Below, piece by piece: positions 45,748 to 54,499 of a stretch of DNA of 64,000 nucleotides; the first letter of the stretch is position 1; every line of letters starts with the position of its first letter. The position numbers were made by a program, and so were the translations under genes. Location: the NCBI GenBank assembly GCA_017798125.1, contig CP059070.1, forward strand, positions 434,001-498,000. The letters are read 5' to 3'. The notes beneath the pieces are model-generated. The model was not told where the DNA came from. It did not search any database and saw nothing but the letters and a program-made list of their open reading frames with translations. The stretch comes from Cryomorphaceae bacterium (GTDB taxonomy: Bacteria; Bacteroidota; Bacteroidia; Flavobacteriales; ECT2AJA-044).

Positions 45748-47344
45748 TCGCGGACTCTTTTTGTACCTCAGTTGGCGTTTTCCCACACCATTCACTGAAG
45801 CACTTACTGAAGTAGGCTGGGCTGCTAAATCCAAGCTCGTAGGCCACCTCGCTGACGGGTTTATCCACATCCCGAAGCAGTTCCATCGATTTGGACAGCT
45901 TGTAGTTTCGAACGTAAATACTGGTGCTGAGTCCTGTCAGGGCCTTTATTTTTCGGTGGACTTGAGTGCGGCTCATAAAGAGCTCTTGACTCAATTCTTC
46001 TACGCCAAACTCGCTTTCGTCTAGGTGTGCATCGACCACCTGCTGGATGCGCAATAGGAAGCTCTCCGCTTTCGTGAGCGGTCGCTCTTCTTCTTGCTTC
46101 TGATGCTCAATGACCTTGCGCAAGTGCTTGTACATCTTGTCGCGCAGGTCCATCATGCTTCGGCAGACGCTCTTTAATTCGTCTTCATTGAAGGGCTTTG
46201 TCAAATAAGCTTGAGCACCTTCTTCCCAACCTTGTTGTCGGTCTTCATCGGCCCGGCGGGCCGTCAGAAAAATTATAGGCACGTGGTTGATGACCTCCTC
46301 TTCCCGAATCAAGCGAAGCATTTCGAAACCATCCATCTCGGGCATATTGACATCGCTGACAATCAAGTCCGGAACTTGTTCTATGGCCATTTGAAGTCCT
46401 TCCTGACCGTTTCGCGCCGAAATAACTTCGTATTCCGCTTCGAGAAGGCTTCGCACGAACTCGCGCATTTCATTGTTGTCCTCCACGACCAGGACAAGAG
46501 GAGCTTCTTGATCCTTGGTTTTGGGGTCTACGATGGGGTATACATCGGACCGCAACTTGGGTTGGGCGTTGGCTGACTCGGACACTTCATCGAGTTGAGG
46601 AGGAAGAACGACCCAATCTTCGGGTAAGTCTCCTTCGCGCCGTAAGGCGGAAAACTTCACAGTAAAAGTGGTGCCTTGAAACTTCACGCTGGAAACGTCA
46701 ATGGTTCCGCCCATCATTTCGACCAGTTCCTTGACCAGAGACAAGCCGATACCCGTTCCTTGGTACAAACGGACATGGGTTTCTTCTTGGTAAAAACGAT
46801 CGAATACGTGGGGAAGCTTACTCTCCACAATGCCAATTCCGGTATCGCTCACTTGAAGCTCCACCTCATTACCGTGATCGTGCAGACGGACAAAAACGCT
46901 GCCGCCCCCGTCGGTAAACTTGATAGCGTTAGAGATCAAGTTGTAGAGCACTTTTTGCCATTTACGATGGTCAAAAAAGAGAAGCAGGTCATCCTCTGGC
47001 CCCTCCCACTGAAGCGATAATTGCTTCTCTTCAGCGATGGGTTGAAAAGAGAGGAAAAGTCCGTGCATGAACCGGGCGAAATCGGCGTTCGAGGCCTCTA
47101 CGGCAACGTCTTCATTTTCTATTTTACTGATGTCGAGTAATTCATCGATCAGCCTTTGAAGCTGGAGCGCGTTTCGCTGAACAAGTAACAAGCGCTGACG
47201 TGTATGTGCGTCCAACTCCGTACGCAAAAGTTGTTCTACAGGCCCTAGAATGAGGGTCAGTGGTGTTCTAAACTCATGCGTGATGTTGGAGAAAAACTTG
47301 TCTTTGATCTTTTCTAGATCCTCTTCCCTTGGTTCTTGACCCAT
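45740..47344 (-). CDS. Sensorless histidine kinase / receiver / AraC hybrid
   Basis: A 534-residue soluble protein carrying a whole two-component system in one chain: HisKA with H23 (SNITHEFRTPLTLILGP), HATPase near residues 125-235 (NLISNAIKFT, DTGIGI, GTGIGLSLVKEL), a receiver at ~282-400 with phosphoacceptor D331 (LIVSDVNMPEMDGFEML), and an AraC-type helix-turn-helix at ~430-534. It is the cytoplasmic half of a Bacteroidota hybrid two-component system without any input domain; the start lies only 22 residues before the phosphorylated His. It is coupled to the cyclase gene by an 8-base overlap. The input is presumably supplied by another protein. Confidence 0.93.
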   Translation of the reverse strand: MGQEPREEDLEKIKDKFFSNITHEFRTPLTLILGPVEQLLRTELDAHTRQRLLLVQRNALQLQRLIDELLDISKIENEDVAVEASNADFARFMHGLFLSFQPIAEEKQLSLQWEGPEDDLLLFFDHRKWQKVLYNLISNAIKFTDGGGSVFVRLHDHGNEVELQVSDTGIGIVESKLPHVFDRFYQEETHVRLYQGTGIGLSLVKELVEMMGGTIDVSSVKFQGTTFTVKFSALRREGDLPEDWVVLPPQLDEVSESANAQPKLRSDVYPIVDPKTKDQEAPLVLVVEDNNEMREFVRSLLEAEYEVISARNGQEGLQMAIEQVPDLIVSDVNMPEMDGFEMLRLIREEEVINHVPIIFLTARRADEDRQQGWEEGAQAYLTKPFNEDELKSVCRSMMDLRDKMYKHLRKVIEHQKQEEERPLTKAESFLLRIQQVVDAHLDESEFGVEELSQELFMSRTQVHRKIKALTGLSTSIYVRNYKLSKSMELLRDVDKPVSEVAYELGFSSPAYFSKCFSEWCGKTPTEVQKESANE

Positions 47345-47357
47345 GAAAACGAAGATA

Positions 47358-48344
47358 TCAAATTCCTGAGGTCGACCATGCAGAAATCAACGCGGTAATC
47401 AAGAGCGTAATCGCCAGGACATTTCCCCAGAAAGGTTTTCGAAAGTAGTAGAACAGGTTGGCCAGAACCAGTGATACAGGAAGGCCCAAAATGGCAAAGT
47501 GGGAAAGTTCATTCGCCGGGGCCAGAACAAAACCGACAAGGGCGGCTACCGTGGCCCAGAGCATCAGGAGGAAATTTTTCCGGTTGCTCACTCTTTTTTT
47601 ACTCAGGTGAAGCGCTAGTTCTACACCTCCCGTTACGGCTAAAATCAGCACGACGATCATCAGGGGAAGACGAGATCGAGACAGAGTCAAATCAATAGCC
47701 CCTTGCTGAAAGGCGCTCCAGTAGTTGATGTAATTGAACTCCATTAAGTCCGGATACCAAACCCAAAAAGAGTAAGCGATGAAGGCCGGTGCCACATAAC
47801 CGATTAGGATGACTGAGATATGTCGCCAATCGGTATGTCCATTGATCAAAATGGCAATGAACAGCAAGGGGAAAAAAGTTACGGAAGGCGCGTACATCAA
47901 GGTTGCCAAAGACAGGAAAATACTCGCGTTAAATGCAATCATCAAGCTCCCTTCATCAAAATACAGGCGAAAAAGCTCACGCATGGTCAAGGCTAAAAAC
48001 GGAAGTGCCCAAATGGCCGGTGAGGAAGCTAAAACTTCAGGAATAGCGGCGGCGAGGAACACGCCAAAAAACAAGGCAAAGTTGTTTTTGACCTTAAACA
48101 TGTCCTGACGATTCACGGCATTACTGAAAACGACACAGGCCCAAAATAACATGACCGCGGTCAGCACCCTGAAGATGATGGCCGAACCGCCCAACAATTC
48201 ATAAAGAAGGCCGAATAGGGGCATCCCGCCACTGGAGTGGACTTGATCTGGAGACCACCAGCCCGGTAACCAAAGAAGCAAGAAGATCAACAAAATCATG
48301 ACCGCCGAAGCGGGCTTCTGATTTCTGAAGACGTTGATCAACAT
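47358..48344 (-). CDS. DUF6427 membrane protein
   Basis: A 328-residue polytopic membrane protein with nine or ten hydrophobic segments and very short loops. The N-terminus MLINVFRNQKPASAVMILLIFLLLWLP, the loop PGWWSPDQVHSSGGMPLF and its place beside purD fit DUF6427, which is widespread in Bacteroidota. The function is unknown. It lies 13 bases upstream of the hybrid kinase on the same strand and may be transcribed with it. It diverges from the 54-residue membrane protein across 45 bases. Confidence 0.8.
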   Translation of the reverse strand: MLINVFRNQKPASAVMILLIFLLLWLPGWWSPDQVHSSGGMPLFGLLYELLGGSAIIFRVLTAVMLFWACVVFSNAVNRQDMFKVKNNFALFFGVFLAAAIPEVLASSPAIWALPFLALTMRELFRLYFDEGSLMIAFNASIFLSLATLMYAPSVTFFPLLFIAILINGHTDWRHISVILIGYVAPAFIAYSFWVWYPDLMEFNYINYWSAFQQGAIDLTLSRSRLPLMIVVLILAVTGGVELALHLSKKRVSNRKNFLLMLWATVAALVGFVLAPANELSHFAILGLPVSLVLANLFYYFRKPFWGNVLAITLLITALISAWSTSGI

Positions 48345-48389
48345 TGTGCTTTTTTTACTTAATTTTGACCCGATTCAAATGAACTTGCC

Positions 48390-48554
48390 ATGACGGAATT
48401 CTGGACTGGACTCGGAGATTTTCTACAATTCACCTTTCAAATTTTCCCAACATTGGGAAATAGTGCCAACCTGGCCTTTGTCTTGATTATGTCAGCAGCC
48501 TTTATCTACTGGATGGGGCAACTCTTCAAGTACAAACGAGCAGGGCAAGAATAA
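48390..48554 (+). CDS. 54-residue membrane protein (DUF6341-like)
   Basis: A short frame from ATG 48390 to TAA 48554 encoding 54 residues: an N-terminal amphipathic part (MTEFWTGLGDFLQFTFQ) and a single hydrophobic helix (residues ~27-46, with FVLIMSAAFIYWMGQLFKYK). Size, the YWMxQL ending and the position between DUF6427 and purD match DUF6341 small proteins of Bacteroidota. It is too short for usual size cut-offs, but the conserved neighbourhood supports it. Convergent with purD, with 3 bases between the stops. The function is unknown. Confidence 0.75.
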   Translation: MTEFWTGLGDFLQFTFQIFPTLGNSANLAFVLIMSAAFIYWMGQLFKYKRAGQE

Positions 48555-48557
48555 GCT

Positions 48558-49829
48558 TTACTCCAAGTCGAAACCGATATCCTTTCGGTAATACTTCCCT
48601 TCAAATTCTATTCGCTCAGCGTTCAAAAAGCTGGTTTTTAAAGCTTCTTGACGGTTCTTGGCTATAGAAGTAACCGCTAAAACCCGTCCTCCGGCCGTTT
48701 GCAGTTCGCCATTCACGTCTTTCGTACCCGCGTGAAAGATGGTACTCCCTTCAACACCATCAATACCCGAAATGGCCATACCCTTGGCATAAGCCTCCGG
48801 ATATCCTCCGCTGACCAGCATTACGGTGACGGCGGAATTGTCTCCAAATGTGGTCGTGACCTCATTCAACTTGCCCGTTCCAGTAGCTTCAAGAATCTCG
48901 GCTAGATCTTCTTCCAGTCGTGGCATGACCACCTCTGTTTCTGGATCGCCCATGCGCACATTATACTCAATCACGTAAGGCTCTCCTTCTACATTCATCA
49001 ATCCGATGAAGATGAAACCACAATAGGGAATTTCATCTTTCTTCAGGCCTTCAACGGTTGGTCGGACAATACGTTCTTCGACCTTACCTAAAAACTCTTC
49101 ATCTGCGAACGGGACAGGGCTGATGGCACCCATGCCTCCGGTGTTTAATCCCGTATCTCCTTCACCAATTCGCTTGTAATCCTTTGCAGAAGGCAAAAGC
49201 TTATAAGTATCCCCATCGGTCAAAACAAAGACCGAAAGCTCTATTCCCGGCAAGAATTCTTCGATGACGACTTTTGAACTGGCCGACCCAAACTTTCCGT
49301 CGAGCATGGCCTTTAGTTCAGACTTTGCTACTTCAAGGTCATCGAGAATCAAAACGCCTTTTCCGGCAGCAAGCCCATCCGCTTTTAGCACATAGGGAGG
49401 ATTAAAGGACTCTAGGAGTTCGATTCCTTCGGAAATGTTTTCGGCGTTAACACTCTTGTATTTTGCTGTCGGAATATCATGGCGCTCCATGAAGTCCTTT
49501 GCAAATTCCTTGGAGCCCTCCAATTCCGCGCCGCTCTTTCCAGGACCAATGATCCACAATTGGTCCGAAGAGAATTGCGTTTCCAGGGCATCCCGAACTC
49601 CATTCACCAAAGGATCTTCTGGCCCAACAACGAGGCCATCAATTCCTTCTTCACGAATAAAGGCGGCCACGGCGTCAAAGTCATTGGGATTTAAGGCAAC
49701 GTTCGTACCTACTTCATGCGTACCGCCATTTCCAGGAGCAATGAACACGTGCTCAACCCGAGGACTCTGCGCCAGCTTCCAGCTCAGCGCATGCTCTCGA
49801 CCTCCCGATCCAAGAACGAGGATCTTCAT
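48558..49829 (-). CDS. purD: Phosphoribosylamine-glycine ligase
   Basis: ATP-grasp ligase joining phosphoribosylamine and glycine to form GAR in purine synthesis. The 423-residue enzyme has the N-terminal KILVLGSGGREHALSWKLAQS, the ATP-grasp region AADGLAAGKGVLIL (about residues 147-165) and MNVEGEPYVIEYNVRMGDPE near 285, which carries the Mg2+-binding Glu/Asn. The length is normal. It starts at ATG 49829, 20 bases after the stop of the redoxin gene. Confidence 0.97.
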   Translation of the reverse strand: MKILVLGSGGREHALSWKLAQSPRVEHVFIAPGNGGTHEVGTNVALNPNDFDAVAAFIREEGIDGLVVGPEDPLVNGVRDALETQFSSDQLWIIGPGKSGAELEGSKEFAKDFMERHDIPTAKYKSVNAENISEGIELLESFNPPYVLKADGLAAGKGVLILDDLEVAKSELKAMLDGKFGSASSKVVIEEFLPGIELSVFVLTDGDTYKLLPSAKDYKRIGEGDTGLNTGGMGAISPVPFADEEFLGKVEERIVRPTVEGLKKDEIPYCGFIFIGLMNVEGEPYVIEYNVRMGDPETEVVMPRLEEDLAEILEATGTGKLNEVTTTFGDNSAVTVMLVSGGYPEAYAKGMAISGIDGVEGSTIFHAGTKDVNGELQTAGGRVLAVTSIAKNRQEALKTSFLNAERIEFEGKYYRKDIGFDLE

Positions 49830-49849
49830 ACCAAGATGTTAAATGTGAA

Positions 49850-50467
49850 TTACTGCTTAACGCGCTTAATGCTGCACCCTTTGTTCTGGGTAGTTTCAGG
49901 GTCTATTGTCCCATCTCCCATATAGGCTTGGATGGCATCTGTCAAATAGGTTTGGGTAACCTCTTTAGCACTATTTTCATAACGGTCATCAATGGCACCG
50001 GTATAAACAAGCGTCATGTTTTTATCGAAGAAGTAAACGTGAGGAGTCGTATTGGCCCCGAAGGCATCCGCAACAACATGGTCCTTATCCACAACATAAG
50101 GCATGCTGTATTTCTGAGCTTTGGCGTGCTCCATCATTTCTTTCATGCTATCGTCACCATCTCGCTTAGCTTCGTTCGAATTAACGAGTATCATACCCAC
50201 GTCGTTTGCAGAAGCCACAGCATTGATATCATTGTAGGTTTCTTCCCATTCTATAACAAATGGACAAGTATTGCATGAGAAAATGACAACCAATCCTCCG
50301 GGCTTCATGGCCTCGCGAAGATTCAGTTCTGTACCGTCAACATTAGTCATTTTCACATGCGGTAAAGGCATGGAATCTCCTATTTCCAGTTTATCACCAG
50401 CTGGGGCAGAAGACATCAATGCCAATCCAGTCACAAAAGCGGTAGCTAAGGCAAATACTCTTTTCAT
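49850..50467 (-). CDS. Exported thioredoxin-like protein (AhpC/TSA or ResA type)
   Basis: A 205-residue periplasmic redox protein with a signal peptide (MKRVFALATAFVTGLALMSSAPA, residues 1-23). The thioredoxin fold has the C-x-x-C site IFSCNTCPFVIEWEETY near residues 68-84 and the cis-proline region ANTTPHVYFFDKNMTLVYTG near 135-155. A further Cys near the C-terminus (NKGCSIKR) could form another disulfide. The class acts as a disulfide reductase or peroxidase-like protein; the exact partner is unknown. It has its own start at 50467, 28 bases after the carboxylase stop. Confidence 0.9.
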   Translation of the reverse strand: MKRVFALATAFVTGLALMSSAPAGDKLEIGDSMPLPHVKMTNVDGTELNLREAMKPGGLVVIFSCNTCPFVIEWEETYNDINAVASANDVGMILVNSNEAKRDGDDSMKEMMEHAKAQKYSMPYVVDKDHVVADAFGANTTPHVYFFDKNMTLVYTGAIDDRYENSAKEVTQTYLTDAIQAYMGDGTIDPETTQNKGCSIKRVKQ

Positions 50468-50495
50468 TTTCGGTTCAATTTATATCAGTTCATAT

Positions 50496-52037
50496 TTAGA
50501 GCGGAATGTTCCCGTGTTTCTTTTTGGGAAGAACATCCACTTTGTTTTTGAGCATCTCAAACGCGCGAATCAACTTTTCACGGGTAACTTCAGGTTTGAT
50601 GACCTCGTCTACATAACCACGTGCCGCAGCGTTATATGGATGGGCGAAGAGCTCCGCGTATTCCGCTTCTTTCTCCGCATGCTTGGCAGAAGGATCATCT
50701 GCTGATGCAATTTCTTTTCTAAAAATTATTTCCGCTGCACCTTTAGCGCCCATGACAGCGATCTCTGCTGACGGCCATGCAAAATTCATATCCGCTCCGA
50801 TATGCTTGGAGTTCATCACGTCATAGGCTCCACCATAGGCTTTTCGCGTAATTACCGTCACGCGCGGCACGGTTGCTTCACTAAAAGCATAGAGCAACTT
50901 GGCTCCGTGAGTAATGATTCCATTCCATTCTTGGTCTGTTCCAGGCAAGAATCCCGGCACATCTTCAAATACCAAAAGAGGAATATTAAAGCTGTCGCAG
51001 AAGCGGACAAAGCGCCCCGCTTTTTGGGAAGCCTCGATGTTTAAAACTCCAGCTAAGAAGGCTGGCTGATTCGCTACAATACCAATACTCTTACCGGCCA
51101 ATCGTGCAAAACCAACAACGATATTTTCAGCATAGTCCTTATGGACCTCCATGAAGGAATCCGAATCACAAACGCCGTTGATCACGTCTTTAATATCGTA
51201 AGGCTGGTTGGGGTTTTCCGGGATGATCTGATTGAGGTCTGGACGCTTTTCATCTCCCGCTTCATAAGGCAATGCCGGTGGTTCTTCTTCGCAGTTTTGA
51301 GGAATAAACGCTAAAAGCTCTTTGAGCTGCTGGATCAGGGCTATTTCGTTAGCGGCAGTAAAATGAGCCACCCCGCTCTTCGTAGAGTGTGCCGAAGCTC
51401 CTCCAAGCTCTTCTGCTGTGACCTCCTCATGCGTGACTGTTTTTACAACATTCGGGCCTGTAACGAACATGTAGCTCGTTCCTTCCACCATGTGAATGAA
51501 ATCCGTAAGCGCAGGACTGTATACTGCCCCACCAGCACAAGGGCCCATAATCGCACTAAGCTGAGGAATTACCCCGCTGGCACGAGTATTTCGGAAAAAG
51601 ATATCTGCATATCCGCCTAGGGAAACAACGCCCTCTTGGATGCGAGCACCTCCAGAATCATTCAACCCAATGATGGGTGCTCCATTCTGCATGGCCAAGT
51701 CCATGATGCGACAAATCTTCTGAGCGTGGGCTTCCGCCAAGGATCCGCCGAGAACGGTAAAGTCCTGAGCAAAGACATAGATCAATCTTCCGTTCACTCG
51801 GCCATAGCCCGTGACGACTCCATCACCAAGGATCTTTTGTTTGTCAAGGCCAAAATTGGTGGAACGGTGAGTGACCAGCATACCGATCTCCTCAAATGAG
51901 CCTTCGTCCAATAGAAAGTGTATCCGCTCACGTGCGGTTAACTTTCCTTTGTCGTGTTGGGCTTGTATGCGTTTTTCACCTCCCCCGAGTTGGGCTTCGG
52001 CAACCTTTTTATCGAGCTCCTGAAATTTGTCAGACAT
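50496..52037 (-). CDS. pccB: Acyl-CoA carboxylase beta (carboxyltransferase) subunit
   Basis: A 513-residue carboxyltransferase of the propionyl-/methylmalonyl-CoA family: it moves the carboxyl group from biotin to an acyl-CoA. N- and C-terminal crotonase-like halves each have an oxyanion-hole region: [24 protein letters not shown] near 120-145 and [16 protein letters not shown] with [15 protein letters not shown] near 355-430. The chain length is typical of PccB. No alpha (biotin carboxylase) subunit is adjacent, so it must be elsewhere. Substrate preference (propionyl-CoA likely) is inferred. Confidence 0.93.
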   Translation of the reverse strand: MSDKFQELDKKVAEAQLGGGEKRIQAQHDKGKLTARERIHFLLDEGSFEEIGMLVTHRSTNFGLDKQKILGDGVVTGYGRVNGRLIYVFAQDFTVLGGSLAEAHAQKICRIMDLAMQNGAPIIGLNDSGGARIQEGVVSLGGYADIFFRNTRASGVIPQLSAIMGPCAGGAVYSPALTDFIHMVEGTSYMFVTGPNVVKTVTHEEVTAEELGGASAHSTKSGVAHFTAANEIALIQQLKELLAFIPQNCEEEPPALPYEAGDEKRPDLNQIIPENPNQPYDIKDVINGVCDSDSFMEVHKDYAENIVVGFARLAGKSIGIVANQPAFLAGVLNIEASQKAGRFVRFCDSFNIPLLVFEDVPGFLPGTDQEWNGIITHGAKLLYAFSEATVPRVTVITRKAYGGAYDVMNSKHIGADMNFAWPSAEIAVMGAKGAAEIIFRKEIASADDPSAKHAEKEAEYAELFAHPYNAAARGYVDEVIKPEVTREKLIRAFEMLKNKVDVLPKKKHGNIPL

Positions 52038-52066
52038 CAGTCCTTATTTGTCGTTGAAATGGACCC

Positions 52067-52074
52067 CTAAAGTA
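52067..52074 (-). promoter_or_regulatory. Possible -7 element of pccB
   Basis: TACTTTAG on the minus strand, 29 bases upstream of the ATG at 52037; it differs from TAnnTTTG only at the seventh position. The same octamer lies before the aminopeptidase gene at 61025. Confidence 0.35.
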
Positions 52075-52089
52075 GCAAACAAAAGGGAC

Positions 52090-53886
52090 TTAATTGTCCA
52101 ATTTAAGCACCGCTAAAAAGGCCTGTTGTGGAATTTCAACGTTCCCTACTTGACGCATTCGTTTCTTTCCGGCCTTTTGCTTTTCAAGGAGCTTTCTTTT
52201 ACGTGAAATATCTCCTCCATAACACTTGGCCGTAACATCCTTTCGAAGAGCCTTAACAGTTTCTCGAGCGATGATCTTGGATCCAATCGCAGCTTGGATG
52301 GCAATGTCAAACTGCTGGCGTGGGATGAGCTCTCGAAGCTTAGCGCACATCTTTTTACCGATGTCGTATGCATTGTCTCGGTGGATAAGCGCTGAAAGTG
52401 CGTCTACCTGATCTCCGTTCAAAAGAACATCAACTTTGACCAAATTGGACTCTCGATAACCGATCGGTTGATAATCAAAACTGGCGTATCCTTTTGAAAC
52501 CGTTTTTAAGCGATCGTAGAAATCAAACACGATCTCAGCCAAAGGCAAGTCAAAGCTGAGCTCTACGCGATCTGAAGTCAGATAAACCTGATTCTTCATG
52601 ATCCCGCGCTTTTCAATGGCCAAGGTCATGATAGAACCAACAAACTCAGATTTCGTAATGATCTGCGCGGTAATATACGGCTCTTCAACACTGGTCAATA
52701 GGTTTGGATCTGGGAGGTCTGAAGGGTTGTTTACCCATTCAAACTCATCACCACTGCTCTTTGAATACGCTTTATACGATACGTTGGGAACGGTGGTAAT
52801 CACCGTCATTTTAAACTCGCGCTCCAAGCGTTCTTGAATGATCTCCATGTGTAGCATTCCCAAGAACCCGCAGCGAAATCCAAAGCCCAAGGCCGCTGAA
52901 CTCTCCGGCTCAAAGGTCAAGCTGGCATCGTTGAGTTGGAGCTTTTCCATGGCGCTGCGCAACTCTTCGTATTCTTCGGTATCCACAGGGTATACCCCGG
53001 CAAATACCATGGGCTTCACATTCTCGAATCCGGCAATGGCTTCAGGGGTAGGCCGCTCAAATGAAGTAATCGTATCCCCCACCTTCACCTCTCTGGCGTC
53101 CTTAATTCCAGAAATGATGTACCCTACATCACCAGTCTTGATTTCTTTTCGGGGCTCTTGGTTCAGTTTGAGTACTCCGATTTCATCGGCGTTGTATTTC
53201 TTCCCCGTGTTGACGAATTGGACAATCTCTCCTTTGCGAATGGAACCGTTCATCACACGGAAGTAGGCCTCAACACCGCGGAAAGGATTGTATACAGAGT
53301 CAAAAATCAGGGCCTGCAAGGGTGCCTTGGGATCACCTTCGGGGGCAGGAACCCGCTCTACAATGGCCTCCAAGATTTCCTGTATTCCGATACCTTCTTT
53401 GGCTGAAGCGGGAATGATCTCGTCTAGATCGCAGCCGATTAGATCGATGATCTGATCTGAAATTTCCTCAGGGTTTGCACTGGGCAGATCAATTTTATTC
53501 AGAACCGGAATGATCTCCAAATCATGTTCTAAGGCGAGATAGAGATTGGAGATGGTTTGCGCTTGAATTCCTTGTGCGGCATCCACCACCAACAGAGCTC
53601 CCTCACAGGCAGCAATGGAACGAGATACCTCATAGCTGAAGTCGACGTGTCCAGGAGTATCAATCAAATTCAGGGTATACTCTTCACCTTCATTCGAAAA
53701 GGTCATTTGGATCGCATGAGACTTGATGGTGATTCCACGCTCTCGCTCCAAATCCATGCTGTCCAAGATTTGGTCCTTCTTCTCGCGATCCGATACACTT
53801 TGGGTTGCATCCAACAAACGATCTGCCAAGGTGCTCTTACCGTGGTCGATGTGTGCGATGATGCAGAAATTCCGGATATTCTTCAT
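52090..53886 (-). CDS. lepA: Elongation factor 4 (LepA)
   Basis: Ribosomal back-translocase/assembly GTPase. The 598-residue protein has G1 [19 protein letters not shown] (residues ~7-25), G3 DTPGHVDF, G4 NKIDLP, and the LepA-specific C-terminal domain with [21 protein letters not shown] and [32 protein letters not shown]. The length is right for the family. It ends with a charged tail ([20 protein letters not shown]). It is transcribed leftward as a single gene. Confidence 0.98.
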   Translation of the reverse strand: MKNIRNFCIIAHIDHGKSTLADRLLDATQSVSDREKKDQILDSMDLERERGITIKSHAIQMTFSNEGEEYTLNLIDTPGHVDFSYEVSRSIAACEGALLVVDAAQGIQAQTISNLYLALEHDLEIIPVLNKIDLPSANPEEISDQIIDLIGCDLDEIIPASAKEGIGIQEILEAIVERVPAPEGDPKAPLQALIFDSVYNPFRGVEAYFRVMNGSIRKGEIVQFVNTGKKYNADEIGVLKLNQEPRKEIKTGDVGYIISGIKDAREVKVGDTITSFERPTPEAIAGFENVKPMVFAGVYPVDTEEYEELRSAMEKLQLNDASLTFEPESSAALGFGFRCGFLGMLHMEIIQERLEREFKMTVITTVPNVSYKAYSKSSGDEFEWVNNPSDLPDPNLLTSVEEPYITAQIITKSEFVGSIMTLAIEKRGIMKNQVYLTSDRVELSFDLPLAEIVFDFYDRLKTVSKGYASFDYQPIGYRESNLVKVDVLLNGDQVDALSALIHRDNAYDIGKKMCAKLRELIPRQQFDIAIQAAIGSKIIARETVKALRKDVTAKCYGGDISRKRKLLEKQKAGKKRMRQVGNVEIPQQAFLAVLKLDN

Positions 53887-53978
53887 AAGCCGCGAAATTA
53901 CGCCTTTTTCCGCTCTGATTTCGCGTTCAAAGACTCATTCATTTCCATAGCCAACCATTCAGGGACGACTTTCGTTTA

Positions 53979-54010
53979 TTGGAGCGCCGTAGCAGTTTTT
54001 ATTATATTTG
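53979..54010 (+). promoter_or_regulatory. Bacteroidota-type promoter of the secreted-protein/CHU_C pair
   Basis: TTG at 53979-53981 and TATATTTG at 54003-54010, 21 bases apart, match the TTG/TAnnTTTG consensus well. The first start codon is at 54054, giving a leader of about 37 bases. This is the best-formed promoter seen in the window. Confidence 0.65.
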
Positions 54011-54053
54011 CTGTTCTTGGCGAAATAGCGTCAAACCTAAACATCGACGGAAT

Positions 54054-54491
54054 ATGAAAAAATGGATTCTTTCCTTAGCGGGTGCTCTATGGATGGCCAC
54101 AGCTGTAGCAGGAGCTCCGGAGGGAATCAACAGCCTTGAGTGGACATTGTATACCACTGAAAACGGCGTCGAAATCTACATGAAGAAGCAGGCTTGTGAC
54201 GATCCTGCTAATGGGGTTTATCTGGAGTATGTCTTGATTAAAGTGGTGAACACCAATAATCAAGACGCTGAGGTTTCTTGGGTTCCTCATCCTTTTCACG
54301 ACAACATGCCCGCCTTTGATTCAAACTCGGACGACGAGCGCAGTGCAAGCTTTACTCTTTCCGCTGGTTCAGCATTGGAAGGAACTTGCGGCGATCAACG
54401 TTTATCTGAGTATAAGAGGTTCACGGACAAGGACGATATGCGTGAGCTGACCGACTTGGAATTGGCCAACTTGACTGTGACCCTTAAATAA
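54054..54491 (+). CDS. Small secreted protein, unknown function
   Basis: A 145-residue protein with a signal peptide (MKKWILSLAGALWMATAVAG, residues 1-20). The mature part is an acidic beta-rich domain, with GVEIYMKKQACDDPANGVYLEYVLIKVVNTNNQDAEVSW resembling a single immunoglobulin-like fold, and two Cys (around residues 51 and 112) that may form a disulfide. No sorting tail. The next gene follows 8 bases later and encodes a large surface protein, so the two are probably expressed together. I do not recognise the family. Confidence 0.75.
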   Translation: MKKWILSLAGALWMATAVAGAPEGINSLEWTLYTTENGVEIYMKKQACDDPANGVYLEYVLIKVVNTNNQDAEVSWVPHPFHDNMPAFDSNSDDERSASFTLSAGSALEGTCGDQRLSEYKRFTDKDDMRELTDLELANLTVTLK

Positions 54492-54499
54492 CGACTACT

